Origin: Bufo bufo
Taxonomy: Eukaryota > Chordata > Amphibia > Anura > Bufonidae
Direction of reading: 5' to 3'
Length of the DNA: 64,000 nucleotides
NCBI RefSeq assembly: GCF_905171765.1
Contig: NC_053393.1
Span: forward strand, 67,487,371 to 67,551,370
Position 1 is the first letter of the stretch, and each line of letters starts with the position of its first letter. This document shows positions 12,601 through 24,600 of the stretch, in pieces. Position numbers and translations under genes: made by a program. Under the pieces are notes generated by a model. The model ran no database searches. It saw only the letters and a list, made by a program, of their open reading frames with translations, and was not told the origin of the DNA.

Positions 12601-15600
12601 GATGGATCTGCATATGGCAGGTCCCGAACCCCAAGTCATTGTACTTAGTCCACCTAAGGCAGGGGACAATGTATAAGGCAGGTACTGTATCCTGAAGTAG
12701 TGCAGTTACTCCACCAAAGGAAGGGGGTAATGCATACGACAGTACTGCTGGCCACCTAGACGCAATCTCTGGAAGATTGCTTCAGACTCATGTCAGGGTC
12801 CGAATCAGAGATTCTCCCCCCTTCCCTGACGGACCCGCCCCAGTGAGGGAGGGTGTGTCTGAGCATGATTTAGGGAGGAAGAGTGGGGTAGCAGAGATAT
12901 TCAAGGAGAAAAATATCCTGCTGCGGTTCGCTTGCACGTAGAGCTACCCTTCAGAATCTCGCCCCTGGTAGTTGTGGACTGCGCAGGCGGGGACTTATCA
13001 ACCAAACCACCCGAGGGTGGAACGGAAACTCCCAGAGGTCTCTCCACCGGATTGCAAAGGTGGTGCATTATCAACCAAAGAAACCCCAGAGGGTGGATGG
13101 GAGGTTCCAGCGGACCCCACTGGGTTGCGCAGGTGGAGAATTATCAACCAACAACCAGGAGGGTGGATTGGGAATCCCAGAGGTTCTCCACTGTATGGCG
13201 CAGGTGGAGAATTTATCAACCAAATGGCCCCGGAGGACGGATTGGGATCCTGCAGTGGTCCCTCCTTGGATTGCGCAGGTGGAGAATCATCAACCAAACA
13301 GCCCCAGAGGACGGATTGGGATCCTGCAGCGGTCCGTCACTGGATTGCGCATGTGGAGAATCATCAACCAAGCGGCCCCGGAGGGCGGATTGGGAACTAT
13401 GCGAGGTCCCCCTTACCCGAGATAGGACACGGCCCAGTGTGGGACCACACAGACCGGGTGGTCCTGTGGCTGAGGAGGGGGACCCGTATGGACGCACATG
13501 TCCTTTATTATTATTATTATTTTTTTCTAAAAACTAGGAAGCCGCCCTCAATGACAAGAGGCAGGAAAGGGTTAAAACCTCCACTCATGCACAGTGTACT
13601 TAGGGGAAGGGCCCCAGATAATCAGGTGCCAGCCTAAGAATGGTGGGTGGCCATGAAGGGTTAAGGCAGTGGCTCAGCAGGCGACTAGGGGAGGGGGAGA
13701 AGGGCAGGAAGAATTCGCGCCAGAGTACCCCCCCAGGGACGAAGGCTGCGGTCCAGCAAGCCGCTGCACGGCTTTTCAAAGTGCCTCCCCACCCCACCGA
13801 AATGCTGCACCGGCCATGTCACAGACCGGCCGGACTGACAGGGGGTGTTCACCCCGCTGGCCGGGCCGTTGATAGCGCGGGTCGGGCAGAGAAGGCGCGG
13901 TCCGGAGCACCGATGCGGTGCACGGCCGATCGCGCTGCAGTTAACCCCTTCCGGAGCGGCGCGACGGCGTCCGCTCCAAGGGGTGTAAATGTGGGAGGTG
14001 TCGGGGAGCGGGAGTCTCCTCCGCATGTGTGACCATCTGCCCTGCTGGCCGCCATATTTTTTGAGTGGGGCGACAAAAATCGCGGCCGGAGCACCGAAGC
14101 GGTGCTGGCCGAACGCAGGGCGGTTAACCCCCACCCAGAGCGTCCACTCCCGAAGGGGTGGAGAATGGTAGATGCCGCCTTGTCGGGGAGCGGAGCGCAG
14201 CTCCCTGCATGTTAATACGGAATATAGCACTAGGGAGTTGCAGTTACTCCACCTATCTTTGCACTTAGTCCACCTAATTCGCGCCAGTAATGCATACAGC
14301 ACACTATTAACCCCCTATGTCCTCCACTCACTCAACCAAACGGCCTGTGCCGGAGGGGAATGCTTCAGGGGTGCTGGAATAGCTGCAGGTGCTGGGCTAT
14401 GCTGAAGCCCTGTCTGGTCGCAGACTATTGCCACCACGAGGGAGGGGGAGACCAACCCAGAGGGATAAATACTCACCTAGTCCCGTGTACTCACCTCTCT
14501 TCTCTTTCCTGCCGCCATCTTCACCCCTCCTCTGGTCCAGCAGGGTCACCCCTTCAGCTACTGGCACCGTAGTGGCAGGACGCTGGAAAAACGAGATTTT
14601 TGTATAACTTACCAGTAAAATCTCTTTCTCGCTCTTTCCTTGGGGGACACAGAAGACCTTAGGTATAGCTCATCAGAACGCGGCAAACCCGGTAAATAGG
14701 CACACAGCTAGTACAGCCAGTGTGAACGATGGAGACAGTACGAGGCCATAAGGAACACCGGAACCATCCATGTGAACAACCATGTTCTTCCCAGAGGGGA
14801 GGGCAGTGAAGGAACAGCCCCTGAAGCCTGGCCGGGGCAGAAGCCACATCGGAGTAAATCTGTCCCAGCGAAAGCCAAAACAGAGCCGGCTAGAAAAAAC
14901 AGTCGAGACAGAGACCGGATGACACCCTCCAACCGAAAGGAGGAGTGGGCAACAGGGAAGCCATAGGACCGCTAAAAAGCAGAACTCCGCTACTCCGAGA
15001 CGCCCGGCTCACCGCTTCGCAGAAGGCGAATACCCTAATGAACCCAAAGTGGAGGTCCCTGGGACCTGGGTAATCGAGCACCCAAGAGAAGTTGGGCGAC
15101 CTGCTCGAGAAGAGCGTCTCGAACCTGGTAGCAGAACAGACTGAAGCACAGAGGGTGCCAACAGGAAGGACTCATACCAAAATGCATCCGAAGAGGAGGA
15201 ATGGCAATAGGCGAGGGAACCATAATCCCGCCAGAACCAACGTAGACTTCGAGGGGCGCTGGAGACAGCACTCTCGACCATGACCGCTTGCGCAGGGAAG
15301 CAATGCCGCGGGGGGACGAATGGGTACGCATCTAGGAACCACAAACACTCCCCAGGCGGAAGGGCCAACGAACATGGTGGATACCGTCACAACGGAAACG
15401 CAATATACATTCCGAACAGAGAATGGATACCACCCAGCTCGCTGCAGTAGAGAGCAAATAGAGCCCGTCCAGGTCAGGTGAACAGAAAGATCTCTTCAGA
15501 GAAGAGTGCCAGGCTTGCGGCAATCATCGTATCCCAAGAGAAAAACGGTATGTCGCAGGAGGAATGGAGGCATACGTACGAGCAGCCCCATAAACAGTGA

Positions 15601-18600
15601 GAAAGCCAACCCACCTACGGAAGGAGAAGGCATACACGGCCCAACAACGCACAGAGCGCACAAGAACGTCCGCTCACTGCAAAATAGCCACTCAGCGAAG
15701 AGGGCCAGCCACAGAGTCCCACAGAATCTACGGAAGTGCAAAGTGCAACCAGAAAGGGGGATATGCACAAGACTAGTATGGCATGCGATGGAACGCAAGC
15801 AGTCCGCCCAGAAGAGGGGGAAATGTACTTAGCAAACATTGCAGACAGCAAGCGTGCAAGGCCCGCCCCACAAGGGGGTGATGTCCAAGACCAGTACCTA
15901 CTTCAGAGAAGTAGGACATACCATATTCCGCCCAGAAGAGGGCCATGCCTATGGAAGGGGGTTGTGCACATGACCGGCAGCGAATCCAGTGAGAGTGCAG
16001 CGTTCTCGTGCACATGGTCAGCATCTATTTTATTTATTTTTAAATAACACAGCCTCTCTGAGGCAGAAAGGGGGGCCACCATACAGGTGCACAGCATCTT
16101 AGAGAAGCAGGGAAAAAAGGGGGGCCAGCCATACAGGCCCATCAGGAGCCGCCGGTACCCGAAGGGTTAACAGGGATCCGACCTGGGGGGGGGGGGGGGG
16201 GGGCGCGGCGCCGCGATCCCCTGGGGGCGGGGAAACCTCCAGGCGGGAAGGCCGCACAGGAATAGAGATACCGGAGTGGACTGCTTGTACATACCGGCCG
16301 CGGGAGCCCACCCCGCGGACCGGAGAGTCAGGGGCCCGGGTGGAGCGCCGGAATGCGGCCCAGTAGGCCCGAAGCCTGGGCCAAATTTTGCGGCGCCCGT
16401 CCGACCGGAATTCGCCGGCGGCCGGCCCGGATCGTTGGAGCATCGTGCTCAAGCCAAATGCCGGCCGCGGGAGTCCACCCCGCAGGCCAGAACAGTCGGG
16501 GGCCGGGAAGGAGCGCCGGAGGTGCGGCCCAGCAGGCCGCGAAGCCTGCAAAATTTACGCCACTGCCGTCAGGAACGGGCCCCCGGCCCAGAGCAGCGCA
16601 TCGGTAAGGGGATGGGGGGGCCCTGAGACCGGGTGCCCGTGCGGATGCGAGTGCAGCGTTCCCAGGAGGGACGCCATTAGGCGAAGGGAGGCGATGTGGC
16701 TGAACCTATGTCGCAGCATTCTGCAGCTAGCGTGGGAGCTGTAATGTCCTATGAAGGCCAGGAAGGGAGGAGAGGGAGCAGGGAGTAGATTGTCGCCCTG
16801 CGGCACCCCATGGGCCAGCCTAGGTCCAGCAGTGACAGAAGGGTCCAGAAGCACAGTATGGGGGTCAGGCACGCAGGAGACCAGAGTGGGGGGGTGGGGG
16901 ACGTAGGGCTGGAGAAGCCACTCTCTCACCATAGCCGTCTTCACCCTCGGTCCGTTCGAGCAGAGTCGCCCCTTCAGCTACTGGCACCGTAGTGGCAGGA
17001 CGCTGGAAGAGGGACTTGGCATGCGGGCGACCCTTGTGCTGGCGGGATGTAGGGGAGCTAAGCTGCCCTGATCCACCTTGCCTTCTGTGGGGGAGGCAGC
17101 AGTGCGGGTGACCGGCACTGGCGCAGCTCAACCCCGGGAGAAGCAGAGAGGTCTAGTGCGTCTCTGTTGTCCCTGATGGGAAGAAAAGAAAAAAGTAAAA
17201 ATCTAAATTTAAACAAAATTTAAACAAGGAGAAAACAGCCCTGCAGAGCAGGGAGTGTCTTGCCTCCTTGGACAGCAAGCAAAAACTGGCAGTCTCTCTC
17301 TCCAGGCTGAGGGTATAGCTGTGGAGGAGGGGCTTACAGCTTTCACTTAGTGTCACGCCTCCTATGGAGATGAGCTATACCCAAGGTCTTCTGTGTCCCC
17401 CAAGGAAATTGGGCGAGAAAGGGGGGCTTGGATGGGTGACCCCATGGCTGGCGGGATGCAGGGGAGTGAGTCTGCCCTGGTCAACCTTGTCTTCTGTGGT
17501 GGAGGCAGCAGTGCGGGTGACCGGCACTGGCGCAACTTGACCCCGGGAGAACAGGGAGGCGAGGCGTCCACTGTTTTCCCATCTGAAAAAGAAGGAAAAA
17601 AATAAACTAAAATAAAAAAAATATCTTCAGGAGCTTCCTATTGACACTAGAAAAAACTGAAGCTCTCTCTCCAGGCTGGAGGGGGTATAGCTGCCAGGGG
17701 AGGAGCTAACAGCTTTTACTAGTGTCAGCGCCTCCTAGAGGACATAGCTATACCCACAGTCTCTGTGTCCCCCTATGAATATGGGCGAGAAAAAGAGAAG
17801 TCGTATCTGTCCTATATATGTTCCCTCCTTTTATGATCCACTACTGATTTTTTCTTCCAAAACTGCCTGTGTGGCAGCACCCTTAGCCATTTGCATCTGG
17901 CGCAAAGCTTTCCCCTGAAATGAAGTATTGGAAATCGCTTACAGCGGTTGATGCTCCTTCATAAGGGCATCTAAGGGTGATTTTACATGGACCAAGGATC
18001 AGGAACGAACGTTCCTATGAACACTTGTTCCTGATGTGACTGCCTCATGTAAATGTCCATGCACCACCTAAAATTCTCATTAGTCGATTATTGTTAACAG
18101 GGATGTGCAGCTGGCAATCAAATCTGTATGGGGATGAATGATCGTAGTAATGATTGTTTTTCCTAATACACCCCCAATCATTGCTGCATGTAGATGCAAA
18201 TAACAAGTGGGCAATGACTGGGATTGGGCGTCCATATAAACCTTCATTCCCGATCATTGGCCTCTCTGTCAGCCCGTGTAAAAGGGTCTTAATTGGGGGT
18301 CAATTAAAGGGGTCCAGTGCTGTGACAGAACTTGGCTCAAGCATTGATATGTACTATATTCAGTGTCATCTTTTTAACCAGGTGTAGTCGCACATGTACA
18401 TACAGTAAAGCGTTTACCTTCTCTTTCTTGACCAGACAGAGTCCATCAAGGAGACACAAGGATAAGGCCTGTATAAAAAGCAGGTAATGGCTGTACTCCC
18501 ACATCATTATGAAAGTATACGTGGACGCACACATAAGCAGGTAGCAGATCCTCTGAAAAGATAATACACAAGTCATTTACACAGGAAGACTTCAGCCTGT

Positions 18601-21600
18601 TAACAAGTGCTGATCGGCGATACAGCAAGTCAATCGGTACAATTAGTGCAGCTTATATGTGGTGATTGTTCCCATACGGTTTTCATTTGTCAGCCGCACA
18701 CCACCGGTTTACACAGGCGATGATATTCAGTGCCACATAACAGAGTTTTCTTGTTAGTCAAGTGACCGTGGCATGTTTATATGGGGCAACGATCGGCAAT
18801 GAGCGTCATACGTTCCCAATCATCGGCCTGTGTAAAAGTGTCCTACGTCACCTAGCTTTTCTAGACTGACAAAAAATGCAAATCTGCGTTAGTATGAAGG
18901 GATTTGAGAGCGCGAAATGCACAGGCGTAAAACAAGACTGGATGACAACTACATGAATCCTTCACCAGAAACACTCAGAGATATTTTATGTATTTATGGT
19001 TTACTAAAACGGTTATCCAACCCCTCTAATGATTCCCCAATGCTCTGATCCCCACACGGCCGCTGCTGCAGCATTTCCCCATCACACAGATAAAAACATC
19101 CGCCGGGGGAGTGGAGCTGCCAATAGCAGGCTGCGACTAGGACGAGCCTCCCTAGCTTAGCGGGTGACGCGGGGGGATGAAGCGGTGCCCGTGTGTGGAT
19201 CAGAAGCGACGTAGGTGCTGGGGAGTGGGGTAAGTATAATCAATATGAGGGTCGTTATAGCGGTTGAATAAGGGTACTTTCACACTAGCGTTTTTCTTTT
19301 CCGGCGCTGAGTTCCGTCCTAGGGGCTCAAATCCGGAAAAGAACTGATCAGTTTTATCCCCATGTATTCTGAATGGAGAGTAATCCGTTCAGGATGCATC
19401 AGGATGTCTTCACTTCAGTCTTTTTGACTGATCAGGCTTTTCAGAAAAACGTAGCATGCTGTATTTTTACCTCCGGCCAAAAATCCTGAACACTTTGACT
19501 GAACGCCGGATCCGGTCTTTTTCCCATTGACTTGCATTAACGCCGTGTTTTCAGTCAAACCGGATCCGGCTTTTGCATGTTAAACCCGAAAAATGTTTAA
19601 AAAAAGTTAAAGTCCATAAATGGCGGATCCGTTTTTTCCCAATGCATTTTTTCATTGTGATCAAAATCCTGATCAGGATTCAAATGTAATCCGTTTCCAC
19701 ACGTTTTTCCGGATCCGGCGGGCAGTTCCGGTGTCGGAATTGAACGCCGGATTAAAACAACGCTAGTGTGAAAGTAGCCTTACCCCTTTAATGATTAATT
19801 CAAACAACACTAAAGCCTGGCACACTTACCTCTGCAGACAAATTACTGCTGTTCCTTAAAAACCCAGTGAGTGCAGCGACTTGACATGCAAAGTAGGGGA
19901 GAGCCCAGTTCTCCCTTAGTGGAATGGAGTCTTCCATCCGCGTGGTGTCCGTCCTGTAATAACGACAGACAGAGGAGTCATTAGCTTTCCGCTCTTCTCC
20001 TACCCCTCACTGGTAGAACGTTATTGGTCCTGATTTGTTATAAAGGGTTGTCCAATTACAACAACGTATCCTCTGTCCACAGGATAGGGGACAAGTGTCT
20101 GATCAGTGGGGTCCGACAACTGGAGACCCCGCAAGTCACAACTACGGGAGCAGAGTTCCCCAGTTTTAGTGGAGCCGCAGACAACCATTCAGCTCTAAGA
20201 GACTGCTGGAGATAGCAGCCTACAAGACTTCACAGAGCCAAATCAACAGGCAGCACACACGCGTGATCACCGTTCCGTTCAAACAGGGGCCCTCGTTCTG
20301 GTGACTAGCAGGGGCCCCAGCAATCAGACCCTCACCAATCACCCTCTTATCCACTAACCTGTGAAGTGCGACAACCCCCTTTAAACAAGGAACCTGCACA
20401 TTCTGCATTACACAGACTTGTCCAAGCATTTGGCCCATGAGATTCCCGACGGAGTGTATCCCCCCCACTCCTGAGACATGTCAACTAGTACGGTCCCTAG
20501 TACAAATGCTGCATTACAACAGGCTCTCGGAAAGGTACCGATTCTCCTATTAGAGATCCATTTGGTCGAGTGTGTTTAGGGTGCACAACCGATGAGTTGT
20601 GTTTCTGATTGGCGTGCCGCAGGGTGGATTGCACTCTAGCAGGAGCAGGTTGGTTCCACCGCTGTCAGTGACCGCTAGGGATCCAAGAAGACAGAAGCGC
20701 TTTATTGCCACTTATGCCTTGTCCTAAGGGAGTGAATAGAGGAAGCGGCTACGCCGCTTCCTCTATTGGACCTGGCGATTATATGGCAAAAATATAATAA
20801 AAAGTGAAAAAAAATATATATATACTAATAAAATAAAAAATAAAAATTCCCACCACCAACCAAAAACATTGCCAGTGAAACGATGCTCTGATGCTCTCAG
20901 TGCTGTGAATACCTCATTAGCATTTGAAGTACAACACAGATTCTTCAAAAATAGGGTCACAGATTTAAAAGGGTTTGCTGTGATTTTTATACTGATGGCC
21001 TATCCCTGAAGATAGGTCTTCGGTATCTGATCGCCGGGGGTCCGACACCAGGGACTGCCACGCCACAGATGAACGTGCCATCACTGGTCTAGGAAGAGAT
21101 AAGAGAAGGAGAGTAGGCCGAGGTGCACACAGGAGTGCTGCTGCCTTCTTAAACTGTTGATCGGCGGGGGTCCAGGGTGTCAGACCCCCCAACGATGAGA
21201 TAAGGATGACCTAGTGAGGCAGTAATGCCTAGTTTAATAGGACCCATCCTGCTGACAGATGCTCTTTAAAAGTAGCTGTCCCATTTTGCCCAGTTAGGTG
21301 ATATGAACATCATAGAGGGGGATCCTCTGCTCAGGATTCGCTCCCCACTAACCTGAGCAGGTAACAAAGAGCGGCGACTGTGGGTAGGAGACAAGTACTC
21401 CGCACGGGACAACAACTTTATACGTTTTTTTTAAATTCTCCCCCTCCCTGCCGGACCTGTGGAGTCAAGCAAACTTACCTTCTCCACTGCTCTCTTCGCC
21501 TCGTTCCGGTCCATTCATGTAAACTACTCACAAGGACATGAGTGCTACTGCAGCCAATGACTGGTCTCAACGGCGATGTGTCCCCCGAAATGGCACGTCA

Positions 21601-24600
21601 CTGGGTCATGTGCTGCTTGTAGGGACACATCGCCGCTGCAGCCAAATGACTCCGTCTCCGTCAGAAGTTTACATGCGGAGACCGGAGTGCAGCCAAGAGA
21701 GCGGTGGATCCAAGGAGCCGGAAACAAGTGGCGGGGAGGATGTAGGCATGCTTGACTTCACAGGTCAGACCGGGAGGTGAATTTAAAAACTTATAAAAAG
21801 CTGGAGTAACCCTTTAAGACAGCGTGTGGTCAGACATTATAACTGGCTATCGCATACCGCTGAAATCCCACCGAACTGCGTCGGATCAATGGCTACATGA
21901 TTTTTAAGTCATTTGCTCAGTTTTACCCACAAATTTGTTCGCCTGGGGTTTTGCCCGTGGGAGTAAACCCGGCCGCATGTTAAATCGTACCTGTTAATAA
22001 TAAACCAGGCAGCAGTCAGTGTCCCAGCCAGCCAGGTGCCACTCATTATCCAGCTGGTGACAAACAAGGCACTTAGATAAATTCCTTGCAGACCAAATAT
22101 GATCCCGATGTAGAAATAAACAGGATCCACAGCACCCTACAAATGGAAAGACAACAGGTAAGGCGACGGGTGCCTAAGCCAGCACAATAAAAGGCCTCAG
22201 GCACACAACCGTAGTTAAAGGGGTATTCCCATCGCATACTATGGGGGCACCTCGCTAAGATATGCCCCCATTGTCTGATAGGCGAAGGTCCCACCGCTGG
22301 GACCCGCACCTACAAGAACGGAGCGGGGAGAGCAGTGGCTGGAGGACCCCACCACAAAGCGCTGCTCCCATATGCGCAGTGCGCCCTACATTAATTTCCC
22401 CACTCCGTTCTCGTGTATCAGACAATGGGGGTATATCCTAGCGACATGCCCCCATTGTATGTGATGGCAAAACCCCTTTAAAGGTTTGCGGATCACACAT
22501 GGATCCATTCGGCTTCTACAGGTCGGTAAATCCTGCAAATTGCAGAACATGTCCAATTCATGCCCGTTTTGTGGACAAGAGGGATATGTGGCATGCACGC
22601 GGTCGGAATTTGTATTTTGCAGATCCACAGTCTGCAAACTGCAAAATGGATACAGTCATGTTCATGAGGCCTAAAGGGGTATTCTGGCTTTATGCAAATA
22701 AAGCAGTCAGAGGAATGTAGAAGCTAGATGCAATTGTTGAAATCTTGAGCATGCGCCGAAATTACTACCACCGGCACATGGATGAGATTTCAGGGCCAGG
22801 CATCGGAGCAGTGAGGAGGACTGATCCTGTCAATCTCATAGGGAGGGAGAGAGGCGCAACTGTAATATGGTAACACAGGATCACTCAAGCCGGATGCAAA
22901 CGCTAACAATGTGTACGTTTACCTGACTTCCAGACAACTGGTACAGGGCACTGGCTAAGAGCTCCGGGTACAGAGTCATCTGCTGCACGGCATTAATAGT
23001 TTTCATAGGTACAGTCCTATTGTTGTACGCCAGCTCAAATACACCTGGAAAAACACCAAAGAAACACAAAAGCTAACACAGCACTTATAAATACAAGCCA
23101 CAAATCACTGCACAAATTTATTTTTCGTGGCGCCACTTAGCTGTGCCTTACATCACCGGCTCTGTACGAGCGTACACGACAGCACATTCTGAAACTATTC
23201 AGTGCCTTAAGGCCTCTTTCACACGTGCGTTGCGGGAAAAGGTGCGGGTGCGTTGCGGGAACATGCACGATTTTTCCGCCTCAAGTGCAAAACATTGTAA
23301 TGCGTTTTGCACTCGAGTGAGAAAAATCGCACATGTTTGGTACCCAAACCCGAACTTCTTCACAGAAGTTCGGGCTTGGGATCGGTGTTCTGTAGATTGC
23401 TATTATTTTCCCTTATAACCATGTTATAAGGGAAAATAATACATTCTGGATACAGAATGCATAGTAAAATAGGGCTGAAGGGGTTAAAAAAATAATAATA
23501 ATTTAACTCACCTTAATCCACTTGATCGCGGAGCCGGCATCTCTTCTGTCTTCATCTTAGCTGTGTGGAGGAACAGGACCTGTGGTGACGTCACTCCGGT
23601 CATCACATGATCCATCACATGATCTTTTACCATGGTGATGGATCATGTGATGGACCATGTGATGACCGGAGTAACGTCACCACAAATCCTTTTCCTGCAC
23701 ACAGCTAAGATGAAGACAGAAGGAGATGCCGGCTCCGCGATCAAGTGGATTAAGGTGAGTTAAATTATTATTTATTTTTTTATTTTTTTAACCCCTCCAG
23801 CGCTAGTTTACTTTGCATTCTGTATTCAGAATGCTATTATTTTCCCTTATAACCATGTTATAAGGGAAAATAATAATGATCGGGTCTCCATCCCGATGGT
23901 CTCCTAGCAACCGTGCGTGAAAATCGCACCGCATCCGCACTTGCTTGCGGATGCTTTCGATTTTCGCGCAACCCCATTCACTTCTATGGGGCCTGCGTTG
24001 CGTGAAAAACGCAGAATATAGAGCATGCTGCGATTTTCACGCAACGCACAAGTGATGCGTGAAAATCACTGCGCGGAATACTCCCCGTGTGAAAGGGGCC
24101 TAGTACTGGAGGTATTTTTGGCTTTAGTGACACTTTAGAAATTTTATGCAGGTCATGTGGTTTTTTTATTTTCATTTTTTTTTCAGACCGAACCAGAATT
24201 CTGGTACAGCTGCCTTAGTCCTCTTGCACACAACCGTATGTCTTTTTCTGTATTTTGCGGTCCGCAAAAAAACGATCAGCAAAAAATACGGATGTAATCT
24301 GTCTGCATTCCGGTTTTTGCGGAATTGACCGTATACGGAACCATTCATTTCAATGGATCTGCAAAAAAAAAAAAAAAAACGGAAGGTACTCCGTATGCCT
24401 TCCGTTTCCGTATTTCCGTTCAAAGATAGAACCTGTCCTATTATTCTCTGCATAACGGACAAGGATAGTACTGTTCTATTAGGGTACTTTCACACTTGCA
24501 GCAGAGGATTCCAGCAGGCAGTTCCGTCGCTGGAACTGCCTGCCGGATCCGGCAATCCGGATGCAAACGGATGCATTTGTCAGACGGATCCGGATGCGGA

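Larger units (their letters stand above)
8179..17793. mobile_element. Composite long repeat, copy A (9.6 kb including two nested elements)
   Basis: The left module 8179-8474 is an inverted repeat. Its arms carry CGAGATTTTGTAAAACTTAC and, reversed, CTGGTAAGTTTTACAAAATC. It is followed by CATTCATTGGGGGACACAG and CATGGGACGTCC. The right end (about 17640-17793) is the inverse of the left: TCCAGGCTGGAGGGGGTATA, then TGTGTCCCCCTATGAATATG and GGGCGAGAAA. The body lacks a transposase and consists of degenerate tandem repeats plus GC-rich blocks. A Tc1-like transposon (9187-10807) and copy B (14588-17420) are nested in it. Without them the element would be about 5.2 kb. Confidence 0.7.

Noticed and set aside
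12932..13637. 201- to 221-codon frames
   Set aside because: Repetitive translation of the ~74-bp tandem unit in three frames at once.
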